Shown: positions 1 through 12,740 of the stretch, in pieces
Layout of the letters: every line of letters starts with the position of its first letter
Position numbering within the stretch: position 1 is the first letter of the stretch
DNA from: Anarhynchus alexandrinus
Lineage: Eukaryota > Chordata > Aves > Charadriiformes > Charadriidae
Direction: 5' to 3'
Length of the DNA: 64,000 nucleotides
Assembly: GCA_008711295.1 (NCBI GenBank)
Contig: VUYV01000790.1
Coordinates: forward strand, 48,292 to 112,291
The notes under the pieces: generated by a model
Databases searched by the model: none
What the model saw: the letters and a program-made list of their open reading frames with translations, nothing else
Told to the model about the DNA's origin: nothing
Program-made: the position numbers and the translations under genes

Positions 1-178
1 GGTGCTCCAGCCCTCGCATCATCCTCGTGGCCCTCCTCTGGACACGCTCCAGCAGGTCCATGTCCTTCTTGTGTTGGGGACTCCAGAGCTGGATGCAGTA
101 CTGCAGGTGGGGTCTCATGAGAGTGGAGTAGAGGGGCAGAATCCCCCCCTCGCCCTGCTGGCCACAGTTCTTTTGATG
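1..178 (-). mobile_element. CR1 LINE fragment cut by the window edge
   Basis: This is part of a CR1 non-LTR retrotransposon in antisense orientation. Read on the minus strand, it matches the stretch downstream of the reverse transcriptase core of ORF2, the part encoding the [23 protein letters not shown] segment seen in the copy at 52.1 kb. Its 5' end is near 178, where similarity stops just upstream of the bases equivalent to 52214. Its 3' part continues beyond the left edge. It is a fragment, cannot move, and should not be annotated as a gene. Copies of this type are characteristic of bird genomes. Similarity to the other copies here is high by eye, so the family is certain and only the boundary is approximate. 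Confidence 0.92.
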
Positions 179-1489
179 GCACCGCTCTGCTCGTGGTCTC
201 CCAGCGCTGCACGCTGGGTCCACGAGTGACTCGGATCTGCGAGACTTGGCAATGTGGCAGCCTATGGGAACGTGCTGTTTGTTGCCTTGTTTTGAAATAT
301 TTTAAATGTAGGGGACATTTTTGAGAGGTAGATTGCAGAAGAGCTTTTCTTCTTTTATTGCAGTGATGTCTGTGGGCTTCTTTCCTGACTTCAGTACTGG
401 TTGTGACCTCGTGTACGGGGGATGCTCTGGGATGGGTGGGGATTGGAGTTCCTGAACGAGATCCTTTTCTTCTTCAGGTTTTTCATTTTTCTCTAAGTGC
501 AGCTGTATCTCTCCTTAAAAGGTAAAGAGGTGCCACTTTGACGCAGCCATGGATGAAGAGAGGTCTTGCTTGGGTTACTTTCTGTGTTTGGGGCAGTGCC
601 TCTTTAATTTTAGAGCTGTTCACTGTATGAAGAGAGCGATAATTTGTTTTCTTCAAAATTAAACGGCATTTCACAGAACTGGTTAATCACTAAGAGATAG
701 AAGCGTTGCTTGTATCAATGCGTAGCTTCAAAAGGCTGAGTCAGCAAAACACGGTACACGCTCACCGTCTCAGTCCTGGGATTAACCCACGCCTGAGGTT
801 TAAGCACAGGCGGCAGTTCCTTGCTGTCAGCCGGCTATATCTGTAGGAATTTAGCAAAAGCCATTTTATTGAATCAGGACCGGGGCAGATCAAAAGCAGA
901 CCACCACGCAGATGTGAAGGAGCGTGCCAGCTGCTGCTCGGTGTTTCGGCAGCGTGAACCCAACAACGTGATAGGAAGTAAAACCGGAATGGAACAAAGT
1001 GCAGCGGGGACACAGAAACAAGAAAGGGGAAATGTGAATACAACACTTGAGCAAAAAGTGTGCAACTAAATTAAGTAAAACCCCGACATAACACGCCCGG
1101 TGACCTTTATTCTGCAAAGACGTATTTTTAAATGTAACTAACGTTGAGGCATTGAGTTCAACCATTTTTCAGGGCAACAAATGCCTTTCCTCCCTTAATG
1201 CTTATCCTGTTCATGTCGGGTCTACTTTTTTTTCATCAAATATTTTTTTTTTTCCCTGAACAAGAAAGACCTTAATCATTTCAGGGTGCTTGCCACCTAC
1301 TATCAGTGGTTATTTTGGGGATAGCTCAGCAAAGCTTTAAAATGTCTGAACTGCATTAAAATGAATTGTTGGCATTCCAGCCCAAACCTCAGGAGGCAGG
1401 AATCTGCCATGAGAGCATGGAGGGAAGCACTCTTATAATAAAGCATACATGTAATGAGGTTTGATGTGCTTGAAATTCAAAGTCTGGTC
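179..1489. other. Unique non-coding stretch
   Basis: I see no gene, RNA or recognisable repeat here. Short frames occur on both strands but overlap each other without any domain. There are T-rich runs near 1208-1255. Confidence 0.6.
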
Positions 1490-1620
1490 CACATTAGGAA
1501 ACATTCGCTGGTTTAACTAAATCAGTTTCAAATTGATCTAATTAAACTCCTAGACAGCCTCAGTGTAGACATCTTCATGTTGGTTTTATCCATTCTTAAA
1601 CCAGTTTAGCTAAGATGCGA
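1490..1620. repeat. Short ancient inverted-repeat element (MITE-like)
   Basis: Perfect 9 bp inverted arms (CTGGTTTAA at 1508-1516 and TTAAACCAG at 1596-1604) bracket about 80 bp that include ATTGATCTAATTAAAC and GTGTAGAC. The wording resembles an old interspersed repeat common in reptile and bird genomes, in which CTGGTTTAA-type ends flank an AT-rich core and a GTGTAGAC motif. That recollection is from memory and I do not assign a family name. No coding capacity is visible. It is most likely a decayed non-autonomous DNA transposon. A chance palindrome is possible, because no target-site duplication is obvious. Confidence 0.42.
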
Positions 1621-4600
1621 TTGGAAAAAACCGTGCAGGAAATCCTCAGAGGGGGCAACCGCTCGCAGATCTGAGCTGGGTTGCCATTTCAGATTTGTTC
1701 TCACATGTCTTGCTTCTTGAGCTTCTTGCAAATCTCATGTTTGTTCTTCTCTAACTCTGAACTCTTCTTGACTTTGGACACCATTAACTGGCCCTGAATC
1801 AGAGCGCGCTGCTTTATGGAAGGAGTGTGGCCATCCTAATAATGTAACCTACAGTAACCAGCAAACCAGGGGTGCAAGCAGCATGCTGTGAAACCCCTAT
1901 AGATTTTGATCTCCTTTTATAAACGTGGGACTTGAAATTGCCCTCGTGGCTGGACATCCAGTGTCCTGAGTTCCTGCACGTGGTTCTGGTGGGGTTTCCA
2001 GGCTGGGATCCGCAACGGAGTCAGCACACGTGAAGAACCGCAGCTCCACGAGCAGCATGGGACTGGTAAAATGCACATACAGAAGCAGTTGTCTTCTGTG
2101 CTGCTCTGCAAAGAATATCAGTGTCTTACTGGTCCATGTAGGGAGATTGTGTCCTCCCCAAGTGAAGCGCAGCAGTTCATGTCTCACTCCCAGGAGTCGC
2201 TGGTGGCCTCGGGAGAGGCAGCCCTCCCACTTGGCATAACGCGGTGGCAGCCTTCAAATTGCCCCTGTTTTGCGGGACCGTACCAAGGGATGCACCTGAA
2301 AGAATCCCTTCTAGTGGGAAAGAGAGGCTCAGTGTTGAGCTCCCTTGATTTTTCTTTGCAGGAGAAGGAGCGATGATGCCAATTCTGAACTCAAGCATGG
2401 ACTTTGCAGAGGTTAATGTACCCCTGGAGATTGCGGAACAAAACTGTCTGTCAAACAAAACTGTTTTTTGGGGCAGGGAGGTGGAGTGCATAAAAGTACA
2501 TTATATTCTGTTGACCATTAATTGTATAAATAAAACACCACTAAGAATGTTTTTATATGCCACTCTGTTTTCTTATAAAATATAGGGATTCCTGAAGCTG
2601 TGTAGAAATTCCATAGTAAACATAAAATCTGGCAAATTCTATCCATCCCATGGAACACGGATAGATATTTGCAACTCGCTGTGGAGTAGCAGCATGGCGC
2701 GAGTGGGAGAGGCTGCAGGGCTTTCCACAAATCACAGGGACGCAACGGCAGAATAGAGAACTCTTGGCAACTCCAACCTCCCGTGCCCTTCCTGGGAAAA
2801 GGAGCCGTCATCCCCCAGAGGCTAGGGAATCTCTCCTAGCCTTCGAAGACAGCATGGGCGATACTTTGTGAGGATTAGTGATTTGAACATGATGTTCTGG
2901 TCTTAAAACCTTCCAGAGGGCAGGAGCGGTTGCAGTTGTTCCCGCGTATTTAGTATGGAGAAATCAGTGGTTTGTCGGCAGTCGTCGTTTCCAGTACTGC
3001 CTTGTGCCCAGCACCTAGGAGGCATCAAGGTGGTTTTTTTGGTGTTTTTTTTTTTTTTTCTTTTGAAAAACTTTTAGGGCACGTCTGAGTGATTCTGACA
3101 GCGGCTGCCTGCCTGTGGCTAATGAAAGGTTTTCGGATTCCTTTCCATATGCTTTGAAACGCCAGAGGAAATGTCCCAGTGACTCAAATTATAGGTGTTA
3201 CTTGGGAGTAACTGCTGCATTGTTGTTGAACACCTGGAATTGGCAGCAGGCAGGCTGCAAGCTGGAAAAAGAAGGAATCGGACGCTCTTAGCTGTCCCTT
3301 CCTCCCGCCAACAACAGGTCGTTAGGCAGCCCTGCCCCTGGGCTTGGTTCAGCTGAAATAGGTATGGAGGGGCGATTGCCACCCTCTGGTCTGGTTCTGT
3401 CTCTCAAATCTTCCTGTTCCCTGCTAAAGCACAAGAGAATTTAGTTTCAGCGTCAAAGCATTCGTTCCATGAAGTTAAGCCATGGATGGATTTGGGTAGG
3501 TATCTTCGCAGATATTACTGGATGTCCACAGAGGATAAAGCATATCTGCACTCCATGGAGAAAGGCAGCTGGGAATGTTCTGCAGTCCCTCTGCTATTTT
3601 TTTAATTTATTTAACATCTTGACAGTAAAACCGTTGGAACCGGGTTTGCCAAGGATACTTCTTTTTCTTCCAACTTATCATCTCCTCTCAACCTGTCTAA
3701 GAAAAGCATTCTTGGCATGGCGGAGGCGGCCCTTTATCCCACTGCTCTGCCTTTGAAGTTGGGTTCTCCGACACGATTGGTACACGGCCAGGAAAGAAAA
3801 AACAAAGTCTGGTACTGCCAGTTGGCTGCACGTTCGTTGCGCAAAGGTGGTATTGAAGGAAAAACTTCCATTTCACAGAAGAAATAGTGGGAGGACAGTA
3901 TTGTTGTTTCTGTTTACATTACCTGATGCAACACGGAAGCCGCATTCGAGATGAAGGCCCAGGTGTGCTCTGTGCAGACTCATGTTGGCAGTCAGCTCCT
4001 GCACTGACGGATTTAATACAACAAACAAGTCCATACTACAGTCCGGGTTCTGCATTTCTTACCGCAAGGTGAGATCTACCGTGAGCGTACCCTGGCAGTG
4101 TTGGCTTCATCGTAGAAACTCCCTACATCTTGTTTCCTGTCTTAGTCAACCTGCTGAAAAAAATCCCCTGACAGTGATAACATAGTTTGTACATGTCAAC
4201 TTGCTAAGTACGTGTTGTTTGGAGCTGTTTGCTAATACCTATATACCTGTAATTGCCTTATCTACATCGGTTTATATTGTTGGTGAGTTAACATCTGGTA
4301 AAAATAGTGATTGAAATGGGACTTCAGAAGTACCAGTGTGATCGTTCCAAAGTATGAGAAAGAAAAAGTACTAGTGAGCTGGGATCCAGAACCACTTACC
4401 GTGGCGAGAGCTTTGAAACACCCCTCCGTGGTGCCAGTGTTGATCCATCTCAACCACGGGGTAGACATAACGCTGGGTGAAACCCTAGCAGAGACACTCG
4501 AGGAGAACTGTAGGCATGAAACAACCAGGGAATGGCGGAAAAATGGAAATTAAAATAAAGCAGGTCTTTCGCGTATAACCTCTCTGAGATATTGATGGCA

Positions 4601-7394
4601 CCGGCTTAGCCTTGTTCCTGCCAGGAAATCGTGGGGATTTAACGGGTGTTGGTTTGACCAGTGTCCTGCTGCTGTGTGGGTGTGCTGAGGGAGAGGGGCC
4701 GGGGTGTATTCTCTTTCCATTAGGTGGTGCAGGGGGGATCTCTTCTAAGCGCCTCCTAATGAGCAAGGTCTCACCTACTGTTTGGAAACCACTCTTTAAG
4801 TGATCGAGTTAGACTGGTACAAATATGTTTTCTAAATAAGGCTAAAAATTCCCAACGTTCAGTTAATACAATCTTTACACAGCCCCTCTGCATTTGGTGT
4901 AAGACAAATTTTGGCGAGGACGTTTCCAGCCACGGGGCTCATATGCTAACAAGATCAAATGGCATCTTTTTTGTCATGGTGGCCACCTTTTTGTTCTTTC
5001 TCCCAGTTTATGACAAGGATTCCTATGGGCTTCCACAGTCTGCTCCAGAGAAATCTGAAGCAGCGTGTGAGCCAGCGTGTGATTAAGCATTGTTCAGGCT
5101 CAGTTCTTGACCAGAAGTATCAGAGTTCTACTCAAGCTTTGTTTTCTGAACGTTACCTTTAGTAACTGGTGCGCCAAAGTGGTTTGGTTGCAATATTAAC
5201 AGGCTTCGAATCCTTGGTGTCCTAAAGCTACCACTGAAAATTAGTTTCTTGGGGCTTATGATAAAGTCTCCTGGGATTTTCTTGGTCTTGATGACCTTTT
5301 TTGTTCCTCTCTGGTTTGAGGAGGAGGCTCCAAAGTGATTAATCTAGTATTACCTTTATTAAGGTACCTCTGCCATGTGAGATGTCATATCTGTTTATTT
5401 CATGCAAAAACACAATGTGGGTAAGTCACTGGAAATATTATATCTAAAACACAGGCCTTGAGGTCCTGTATGTCATCCTTAATGTTTAGGGATGACTTGT
5501 ATTAGTGATCAGCTGAATGTCAAGCTGGTCCTTCAGTTGGTGTAGCCAAGTTTGAAGAAACAACTTACTTTTCTGTGAGCAAAAAGGACTGCGCCCATTC
5601 ACACTGATCTTGCAAAGTCTTTTTCCATAAGCACTCAAAAAATAGGGAAAGACTTGTCAAAAGTAGTTGCTTGGGTTTGCTGGCCATAGGAATCTGGAAC
5701 TAAGGTGGACTCCAGCGCGCCAGAGCTAGGGCTCTAGGAGGTGGGATGTGTGGATACATTTGCCCGTTGTGTTTCAGTGCTGGTTGTTGAGCTTGGCTGC
5801 TGAACTCCTCCTTCCAGCTATGGTTTGTCATCAGGCCCCTGAGAACAGGGAACCCAAACAGTGTTGGCCACAAACCTTTTGCAATCTCCTCTTTGTGGTG
5901 CAACGCACCCATGGGGAGCCGATAACCCCCGCTGCTGAGGTTTATTCTCTTCTTCTGACATGGAGGTCTGTTCCTCTGGTGGTGGAGCCCCATGAAAACA
6001 TCCACTCTGCTTCCAGGGGGGAGGAGGGCCGGCTCTGTATGAGGAGTGTGCTGCCAGCGTCTTGAGTTTCAACCTTTTTTGCTGCCTCGTTGCACCATTA
6101 CAGCTGTGCTCGGTGGAAGTCAGAGGTCCAGGCTTGAGAGAAATCGGTGTGCCCGTGTGTCATGTTATTTAGCACGCTGAGGCCTGTGTGATAAAGGAGG
6201 TTCACAGGCACGGCAGTGGTGTGGTGCTTGAAAACCCATCTGGGATGAATGCTGCTTTGGATCTGTTGTGAATTCAGACTTCCAGCCCAAAATGAAAAAT
6301 AAGGCCTCGGGGAGAAGTGTCTGGGTGACATTTTGGATTGTGCTTATGAACTGGTGGGGGGAGAAAATCTGCTAAAGACCCGAGAGGCTTTAATAGCTTG
6401 AATGATGATTTACAGCTGTTTTATTCAGTGATTTATAGACTGCTCCTTATCACAGAGGCAGGATACAAATACCGAATTTAATAAAAGCACACAATTCTCA
6501 TTTCTTTCTCAGAAACTTATAGATGGAAAGGACATTCCACAGTAAACAGCAGTCTCTTCCCATCATCTAACCACCCCCTCACACAAAGATTTGGGACTAC
6601 AGAGCACAGCCAGCACTGCCTGGGCATATCTCTTCCCATATAATTTCCATAATACAGCCCTTTCCTCCGACTGCAATGCAGACTCCCTAAATATATGGCC
6701 TGTTACCATAATGCTACATTCCTGCTCCCCCTGTCTGCGATAGGCACCTCAAAATAACATACAGAGACTTAGCTCTCGAGAGTCCCAAAGGAAAAGATCG
6801 GGTTTTTTTTCTGGCAGTGGCAGCTCCACATCTTCACGCACGCTCCAGCTGGCTGGAGCAGACCACGATGGGATCATCTTCATGTGGGCTTGAAGAGCGC
6901 CGAGGAGCTGACGTCTAACCAGGGCTGCCCGGGTGTTGTACTGATTCCGAGTCCGTATCGCAAACAGTTAGCGATTGCCTCAACCAACGTATAAATGGGT
7001 GAGGAAAGTGAGCACTACATCAGTGGAAGGACATAGCTGAGGTCACCCTGACCTCGTGCTCTGCCTGCTCGGCCATGCTGCTTCCTCACAGCTGACCAAA
7101 ACCCCCCTTTGAAACCTTCCTCCCTACCCTGGGAACCATAAGAGAAAGTCTGAAGGCTCCCCGTTGTGGTTACTGATGCTACCTCCAAGCACATGCTCGG
7201 TTTCCGTGTGCAGGTCCCTCGCCGTATCTCCATGCCGTTGGTGACCAGCTCAAGCACATGTCGTGCAGGCGTCAGCACCATCTGCTAATAGGAGAAAAAA
7301 AAAAAGCATTTCCACGTGGTACCTCTCTGCTGGGAAGCCTAAAACACTGTATAAACAGGAATTAAGCTTGGATCATCCCAGTGTAGTGAGTCAT
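1621..7394. other. Long unique non-coding stretch
   Basis: No gene is recognisable. The frames (up to about 105 codons, for example 5748-6065) have no domain and overlap frames on the other strand. A T15 tract lies at 3045-3059. A TTCGAATCC word at 5205-5213 looks like a tRNA B-box, but there is no cloverleaf around it. The rest looks like ordinary single-copy avian DNA. Confidence 0.6.
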
Positions 7395-7535
7395 TTTTAT
7401 TAACCCTGTTTTCAGACTAATACATTTAGGTTCGGAGATGTCGGATGACTTCTCCAAACAAAACCACGAGAGGGCAGGGAAGAGACCCCCCAGGGAGATC
7501 CTGGTGCTCCCGTCCCTTCTAGAAGGTGCCGCTGC
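7395..7535 (-). repeat. MIR/CORE-SINE-like remnant
   Basis: The sequence follows the order of the reverse complement of a MIR-type SINE. It has a TATTAACCCTGTTTTCAGA-like segment (equivalent of TATTATCCCCATTTTACAGA). A GATGACTTCTCCAAA segment follows (equivalent of the AGTGACTTGCCCAAGG core), then a GATCCTGGTGCTCCCGTCC segment near the tRNA-related head. Divergence is heavy, as expected for an element fixed before the bird radiation. MIR elements are tRNA-derived, non-coding and long inactive. The call rests on segment order rather than on long identity. Confidence 0.45.
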
Positions 7536-8759
7536 CTTGGCCCCTGCTCCTGCTGTGATCCGATAGCTGTGCTGGTGGTAGCCCAGAGGAGGCGGAGGGG
7601 TAATGCCATTCCTTTCCTAGATATCATTGGTGCTAAGTATTTCCCAAGTGCTGTAATCTTTCCAGCTATATTGTGATTCTTTGATTTCTCCTCCTGTCCT
7701 CAGTAATTGTTTTTTGCGAGTAGAAATAGCCTGAGGCGGAACTGGAAAGCAAACAGGATCACACTGAATAAATCCATCTTCACAGTTCTTTTTTTCTATA
7801 CACCTTTATATCAGTTAGGTTCAAAGAAAGTATCTCCTTACTCCGCCTGGACTGTTTAGCATTTTTTATTAACAAAGTCCTCTTTTAGGCTGGAGCCCAT
7901 TGAGGTTCATTAATCAACAATTGCCATGAAGTGAAAAATTCTTAAACTTCCAAAAATCTTTTTCTTGGAGTGAGTTAATACTAACAATGAAGTTTTCCTT
8001 GGCTAAGTGTCCCCTGCTTTGATGTGTCTGGGTGAGAAACTAAAAGCCACAAAGGTGTTATAAACTGGGCACCGAGTACAGATTTAGACAGGCTGGTATG
8101 TGCTTTTAACCAATAAATATATATAGTAGAGCAAGAACCAGTATTTGTTTTGTGTGAGAGAGAATTTTTGAGTTTCAGTGATTTTCTTATCAGTTTTTCA
8201 TTAGCTGAACTGTTTTTAATTTTTTTTTAAAGAACAGCAAGTTCTTCTCAATGTCCTGAAAATGGCACCGAAACTGGTCACCCAAACCCCATTCCTAGAG
8301 TAACATTAGTTTACGTTATTTCTGGCAGCAGCGATAATACAGCTCTTCTTAATTTTGGGAGCAGGCTGTTATTGAAACATAAGCCTCTGCAGTTTTGAAA
8401 GCTTTCGAGTCCCTCTGGAAGCCCTGGCGCGGTGAGCTGTATTGGCAACCGGGAGACGTGACCCTGTTCAAAGGTCCATTCCTGGGGCCAGACCTGGCAG
8501 GAGAACGGGCTGCTGCCCTTCGGATGGGTGCAGAGCTGACGTGCAGGGCTTTTTCGCTATTATTACTTACAGTAGGTAATTTTTGTATATAAAAACGCAG
8601 GCAGAGAAAAAGCTTGGGGGTTACTTTTGAAAGTGTAAAGTCCCTAAACCTGCTCAAGGTTGCTTCCCCAAATAAAGCCTTGCTCCTGAGGTGGGTAAAA
8701 TAAATAGGAAGACTTGACTCCTGCAGCTTTCTATGGGCCAGTGAACGGGGATGAAGGAC
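7536..8759. other. Unique non-coding stretch
   Basis: No gene or repeat is recognised. It is AT-rich, with a T-run near 8221-8229. A minus-strand frame spanning 8349-8969 crosses its right part; its residues beyond about 70 look like random translation. Confidence 0.55.
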
Positions 8760-8969
8760 CAAATAGCTCCTGAGAGCAGTCAAGCTGCTTAAGTGCTGTT
8801 TCAGGCTGGCCAGATCCGTGCTCCAAAGGTCAGGAGGAGGCAGAGCATTCCACAAAACCAAGAGTGCAGAAGTATGAGCGCTGCCCCTCCAGTGCCTACA
8901 AACCACAGACTCCAGCGGTCCTCTGCCCTCCAACCGAAGGGAGTGAGAAGTTTTGTACTTCACCGGCAT
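8760..8969 (-). repeat. Possible decayed LINE ORF2 C-terminus
   Basis: The first 70 or so codons of a minus-strand open frame (8969 down to about 8760) contain LWNALPPPDL followed about ten residues later by DLASLKQHLSSL. This has the layout WN-LP ... SL--FK--L that ends ORF2 of CR1, L2 and related non-LTR retrotransposons. The CR1 copies in this window show the same layout as HWNRLPREV ... [10 protein letters not shown]. Nucleotide similarity to CR1 is not evident, so it would be an older LINE clade (L2 or L3-like) or an exapted remnant. The frame stays open for 206 codons to 8349, but the downstream part has no recognisable content. A coincidental match is quite possible. Confidence 0.3.
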
Positions 8970-11381
8970 GTTCCTCGGCTTTGCCGTGACTGCTGGAATT
9001 GTTCTGACGGCCTGAAGTTATCGCTTGCATCATCTTTCCACGGCAATATTGTTATTTTTTAACCAACTATAAAAAGCAAGCAGAAATAAGAGGCACTGCT
9101 GCATAAATAAGAGGTAGTGTTTACCATTGATAATAGTTACCAGGGTGCTTCTTCCTCCACTGGGTCTGAAGTGGATAAAATCATCTCTCTTTGTTTCTGT
9201 TTTCGTGTGCGTCTATTTTTGTTGCTTACATTTCAAATTACTGTATTTTTCTAACAGTGAAAGACTGCGTTTTGCACGCGTAGCACTTTCTATAAAACCC
9301 TTGGAAAAAAAAAAATAAAAAATTGGCAGTGTCGATTCTCTCTCCAGTGGGGTTGGAAGGATTTGAAAGTCTCAGGAAGGAAAGACCATGCCAGCTTTCT
9401 GCATACAAATTCTGAACCAAGTAGTGGTGATCAAATAGCTAATGTGCAAGTTGCACATGCGCGCACACACACAGAGGGAGTACCAGCGGTCGGCGAAAAG
9501 CAGGGCTTATGAACAAGAGCTTGTTTCTTATCTCACATCAGCTCGTATTCAGAGTAAATATTCCACTGCAGTAACAGAGGTCGAAAACTTGTAGGGTTCC
9601 ACGGGTGAGGTCCATACGTTCAGCGTAGGGAGGTGCACAGGGCGCAGCTATGGGACGTGGGTTCTCCCTCCAGCTCGGCTGCTGCTTTGTTGCGTGGAGG
9701 CAGGTGAATCTTCATGGGCCTGGTGGTGTCCCCTTGGAGATCCACGGGAATCTGTCGGGGAAACATAAGACGCTCGTTTCTTTTAGTGTTGTGTGCTTTG
9801 GTAGGGCCAGTTTGGGGAAGAACTGGTAAAAATGAATTGCGGTGCCACCAATGTGTCCTGTCACTTGAAAACGTACTGCAGTCGGTTAGGGATTTGTACT
9901 GATTTAATATTTTCAATTTAGTAATATTTAAAATAAACCTAATAGAAAATAGATGGGAATTCTTCTGTAGTTGGCAGGGTAGCTCCAGCATTGTCCTTAT
10001 TTTTATATCATTTTAATGAGGCTGTTTTTCCACCCTGTTTCCACTCTGTGGGTTTGCTTTCCCTGAAGAGAGTAAACAACTCTACGCAGGAAGGTGATCC
10101 GATTTCCACTGTTAATAATTTGGGGCTCGAATAAGTGAGAAGTGCTGTTTACAAAGAAAAAATAAAATAGATAAATATAAAAATCAGAAGCTCTGTTTGG
10201 CTTTGCAAACAAAAGTAGCCCAAAAATAAACAGGCCTACCCAGCAGAAAAGAGACTCTGAGGGGAAGTGGATGCCAACTGAAGAGGCAGATGTAAAGAGC
10301 ATTTCCTATTTGGTTTAGCAACTGCAGACTTTTGTCTCCAGTCTGCGTGCATTTCCTCCAATGATTCATCATAAATGTGCATTTATAAATAAACTCCACC
10401 TTGGCCTGGCACATCGATTGCAGCCTGGTTACTTAGGGGAAAAAAAGAAAAAAAGTCATGCTCCCCATTTTTGAATGATACCTGTGTGGCAATATGTTTT
10501 TATAGAACTGTTTCCAGGCTGTTTATTTTATTTACGTTGAGGGATTGTGACTCTGAGAGATGGGACCTGTGGTTTTCTCATTTCATCTGAGTAACGATTC
10601 ATTAAAGAGCTTATTTAAGCCAGCCCCATGTTATGCTGTCCGTGTTGCACGTGTCCAGGGACTTGGGTTTGGAAGCTGCTCCCAAGCCTTGGGCTGAGAT
10701 GGCGGGAGGCCGAGGGCGGCGAAGCCGGGTGTCTTTGGGGGCTGGAGAAAGGTGTTGTTTAGAAGGCTGTCTCTTTAGCGGCTTCCCCGGGGACGCGGGG
10801 CACGGCAGGGGCTGTCGGGCAGGCAGAGTGCGAGAGGCTGAGCAAACCCACAGTGTTTATCCCTAATGCTTTTTTCATGTTTGTTCAAAACAACAGCCCG
10901 GGGAAGATTCCCATAGCGGTGTCCAAGAGAGACCCCAGCGCAAGGCAGCTTGTAACCAAGCTACGTTGCAACTTATTTCTTCCTCCTCTGAACTCCCGCC
11001 TTGAACCTGACCTTGCAGCCGTCCCCGCACGGGAAGCTGCCACAGAATCACCTAGAAATGTTGTAACAACCGTGCTGTGTTTCTGTGCTTCGTTGGCACT
11101 CTAGAAAGCCACTGCAACTGCTCTTGATGGCTCGGGTCCAGTTCCTGCCAACCCAGCCCAGCTGGGTACGCCGTCGACCCCTCAGACTCGGCTTCTTACC
11201 ATCTTCTCCCCATCAGAGCTCTGCACATCTCCTGCCCCCGAGGCCTTTCCCATCTCTGCCACCTTCCCAGCCCCACACCGTGCTGGGAGCCCACTCACCT
11301 CGCCAGCATCAGTCCTGGAGGGCCACCGGCAACCCCACCATTTTCTTTCCCTGCCTTGCTCCTATAGTACCCATAGTACTT
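8970..11381. other. Unique non-coding stretch
   Basis: No gene is recognised. It contains an A-run at about 9306-9321, a short CA-rich patch near 9461-9473 and an A-rich stretch at about 10158-10187. Frames such as 10853-11104 and 9620-9991 (minus) have no domain content. A frame beginning at 11085 becomes CR1 only from about 11382. Confidence 0.55.
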
Positions 11382-11840
11382 CAGAGGAGAGCCACGAGGA
11401 TGATCCGAGGGCTGGAGCACCTCTCCTATGAGGAGAGGCTGAAAGAGTTGGGGCTGCTCAGCCTGGAGAAGAGAAGGCTCCGGGGAGACCTTCTTGCGGC
11501 CTTCCAGTCCCCAAAGGGGGCCTACAGGAGAGCCGGGGAAGGACTTTTGACTGGGGCATGGAGTGATAGGACGAGGGGGAATGGCTTCAAACTGGAAGAG
11601 GGCAGGTTTAGATTGAACATTAGGAAGAAGTTTTTCACTGTGAGGGTGGTGAGGCACTGGCACAGGTTGCCCAGAGAGGTTGTTGAGGCCCCATCCCTGG
11701 AGGTGTTCAAGGCCAGGCTGGACGTGGCCTTGGGCAGCCTGGTCTGGTGGGAGGTGTCCCTGCCTATGGCAGGGGGGTTGGAACTCAATGATCTTCAAGG
11801 TCCTTTCCAACCTAAACCATTCTATGATTCTATGATTCTA
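11382..11840 (+). mobile_element. CR1 LINE, 5'-truncated with intact 3' tail
   Basis: This is a sense-oriented CR1 copy starting at the CAGAGGAGAGCCACGAGGA segment of ORF2 and running through the 3' UTR to a tail of about two and a half ATTCTATG units. The frame stays open through the element: [20 protein letters not shown], then [20 protein letters not shown], then [13 protein letters not shown]. This is the ORF2 C-terminal region with no reverse transcriptase catalytic core, so the copy is dead on arrival from 5' truncation. It carries the bases GGGCAGCCTGGTCTGG that define one of the three groups seen here. Among the copies in this window its closest relative is at 35236-35526. Confidence 0.96.
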
Positions 11841-12589
11841 CTACAGTGCCCAGCCCATGGGACAAGTTTTGCAGACCGAGTAGTGGGGAGGTCAATTTGC
11901 GCGTGTGTAGCTGAAGTTTCTTTGGGGAGAGCAGCAGTGTTCGATGCAGCTGGGAGAAGACCATTGCAGGAGGCTTAGGCTGAGATAAGCCAATCTTATG
12001 GCCAAGTCTTCATATAGACACATACCCTCGTGCGGTGTTTTCGTGGGATCGGAGTTAGGGGTAGTTTGTTCCCAAGGAATGTGCCATTCTTTTATGGCAG
12101 GCGCTATGCTATGTTTCTGCATTGAGGTGTAACGTACCGCCGGATGGATGAGTGGCATTTGGGAAACAAGGACCCCTAAAATACCAGCGTGGGCATCATT
12201 CCCACAGAGCTACAGCTTTGCCGTTTTGCTCTTTAAATCTCTCTCCGTCAGAATGAAGGTGGAGGAGCAGTTGAATAAATTCAAATGTTTTTTAAGAACA
12301 AGAGCTAGTCAATAGTAAACGTCCCTAGCTTTTTTTTTTTTTTTTTTATGGGTCTAATCCTGAGCGTGTTCAGAGCACTCCTGAACTCTTCCTGACTCGG
12401 GGAGCCGTGGCAAAATCTGCAAACCAAAGGGCTGCTGTCTCCGCCGACGGTGTAAAGGTGCAACGCAGAGAAAACAAAGGCAAGGCAGTCTCAGACTCTG
12501 CACAGCACATGATCCTCTAATAAAAAATGTTTGGCCTCTTCTCAGGAATAACATGGCCGTGCTTGTAGCTCCAAAAGAAGCCCTGAATG

Positions 12590-12740
12590 ATATTAATACA
12601 TTCATTAGAACAAGTTCAAAGAAAATCATGTTAATTAGCTTGCCTGGCTGAAACTGAGGTTCATTAATCTAAAGTAGATTAACCTGATGGTAATGCCATT
12701 AAAGCTGGCTGGGATATTAATGAAATATATGCAGTTGCAG
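12590..12740. promoter_or_regulatory. Candidate conserved non-coding element with homeodomain-type palindrome
   Basis: This AT-rich block has clustered TAAT/ATTA words and a perfect inverted repeat, TTAATCTA-AAG-TAGATTAA (12664-12682). Paired TAATC half-sites of this kind suit K50-type homeodomain dimers (Otx, Pitx or Six-like families), but the motif alone does not identify a factor. No coding potential is visible. The call is inference from composition and symmetry. Confidence 0.25.

Noticed and set aside
5201..5213. tRNA B-box-like word GCTTCGAATCC
   Set aside because: No A-box at the right distance and no cloverleaf can be drawn.
11085..11978. 297-codon frame taken as a gene
   Set aside because: From about 11382 it is the CR1 ORF2 C-terminus; the earlier part is unrelated flanking sequence that happens to be open.
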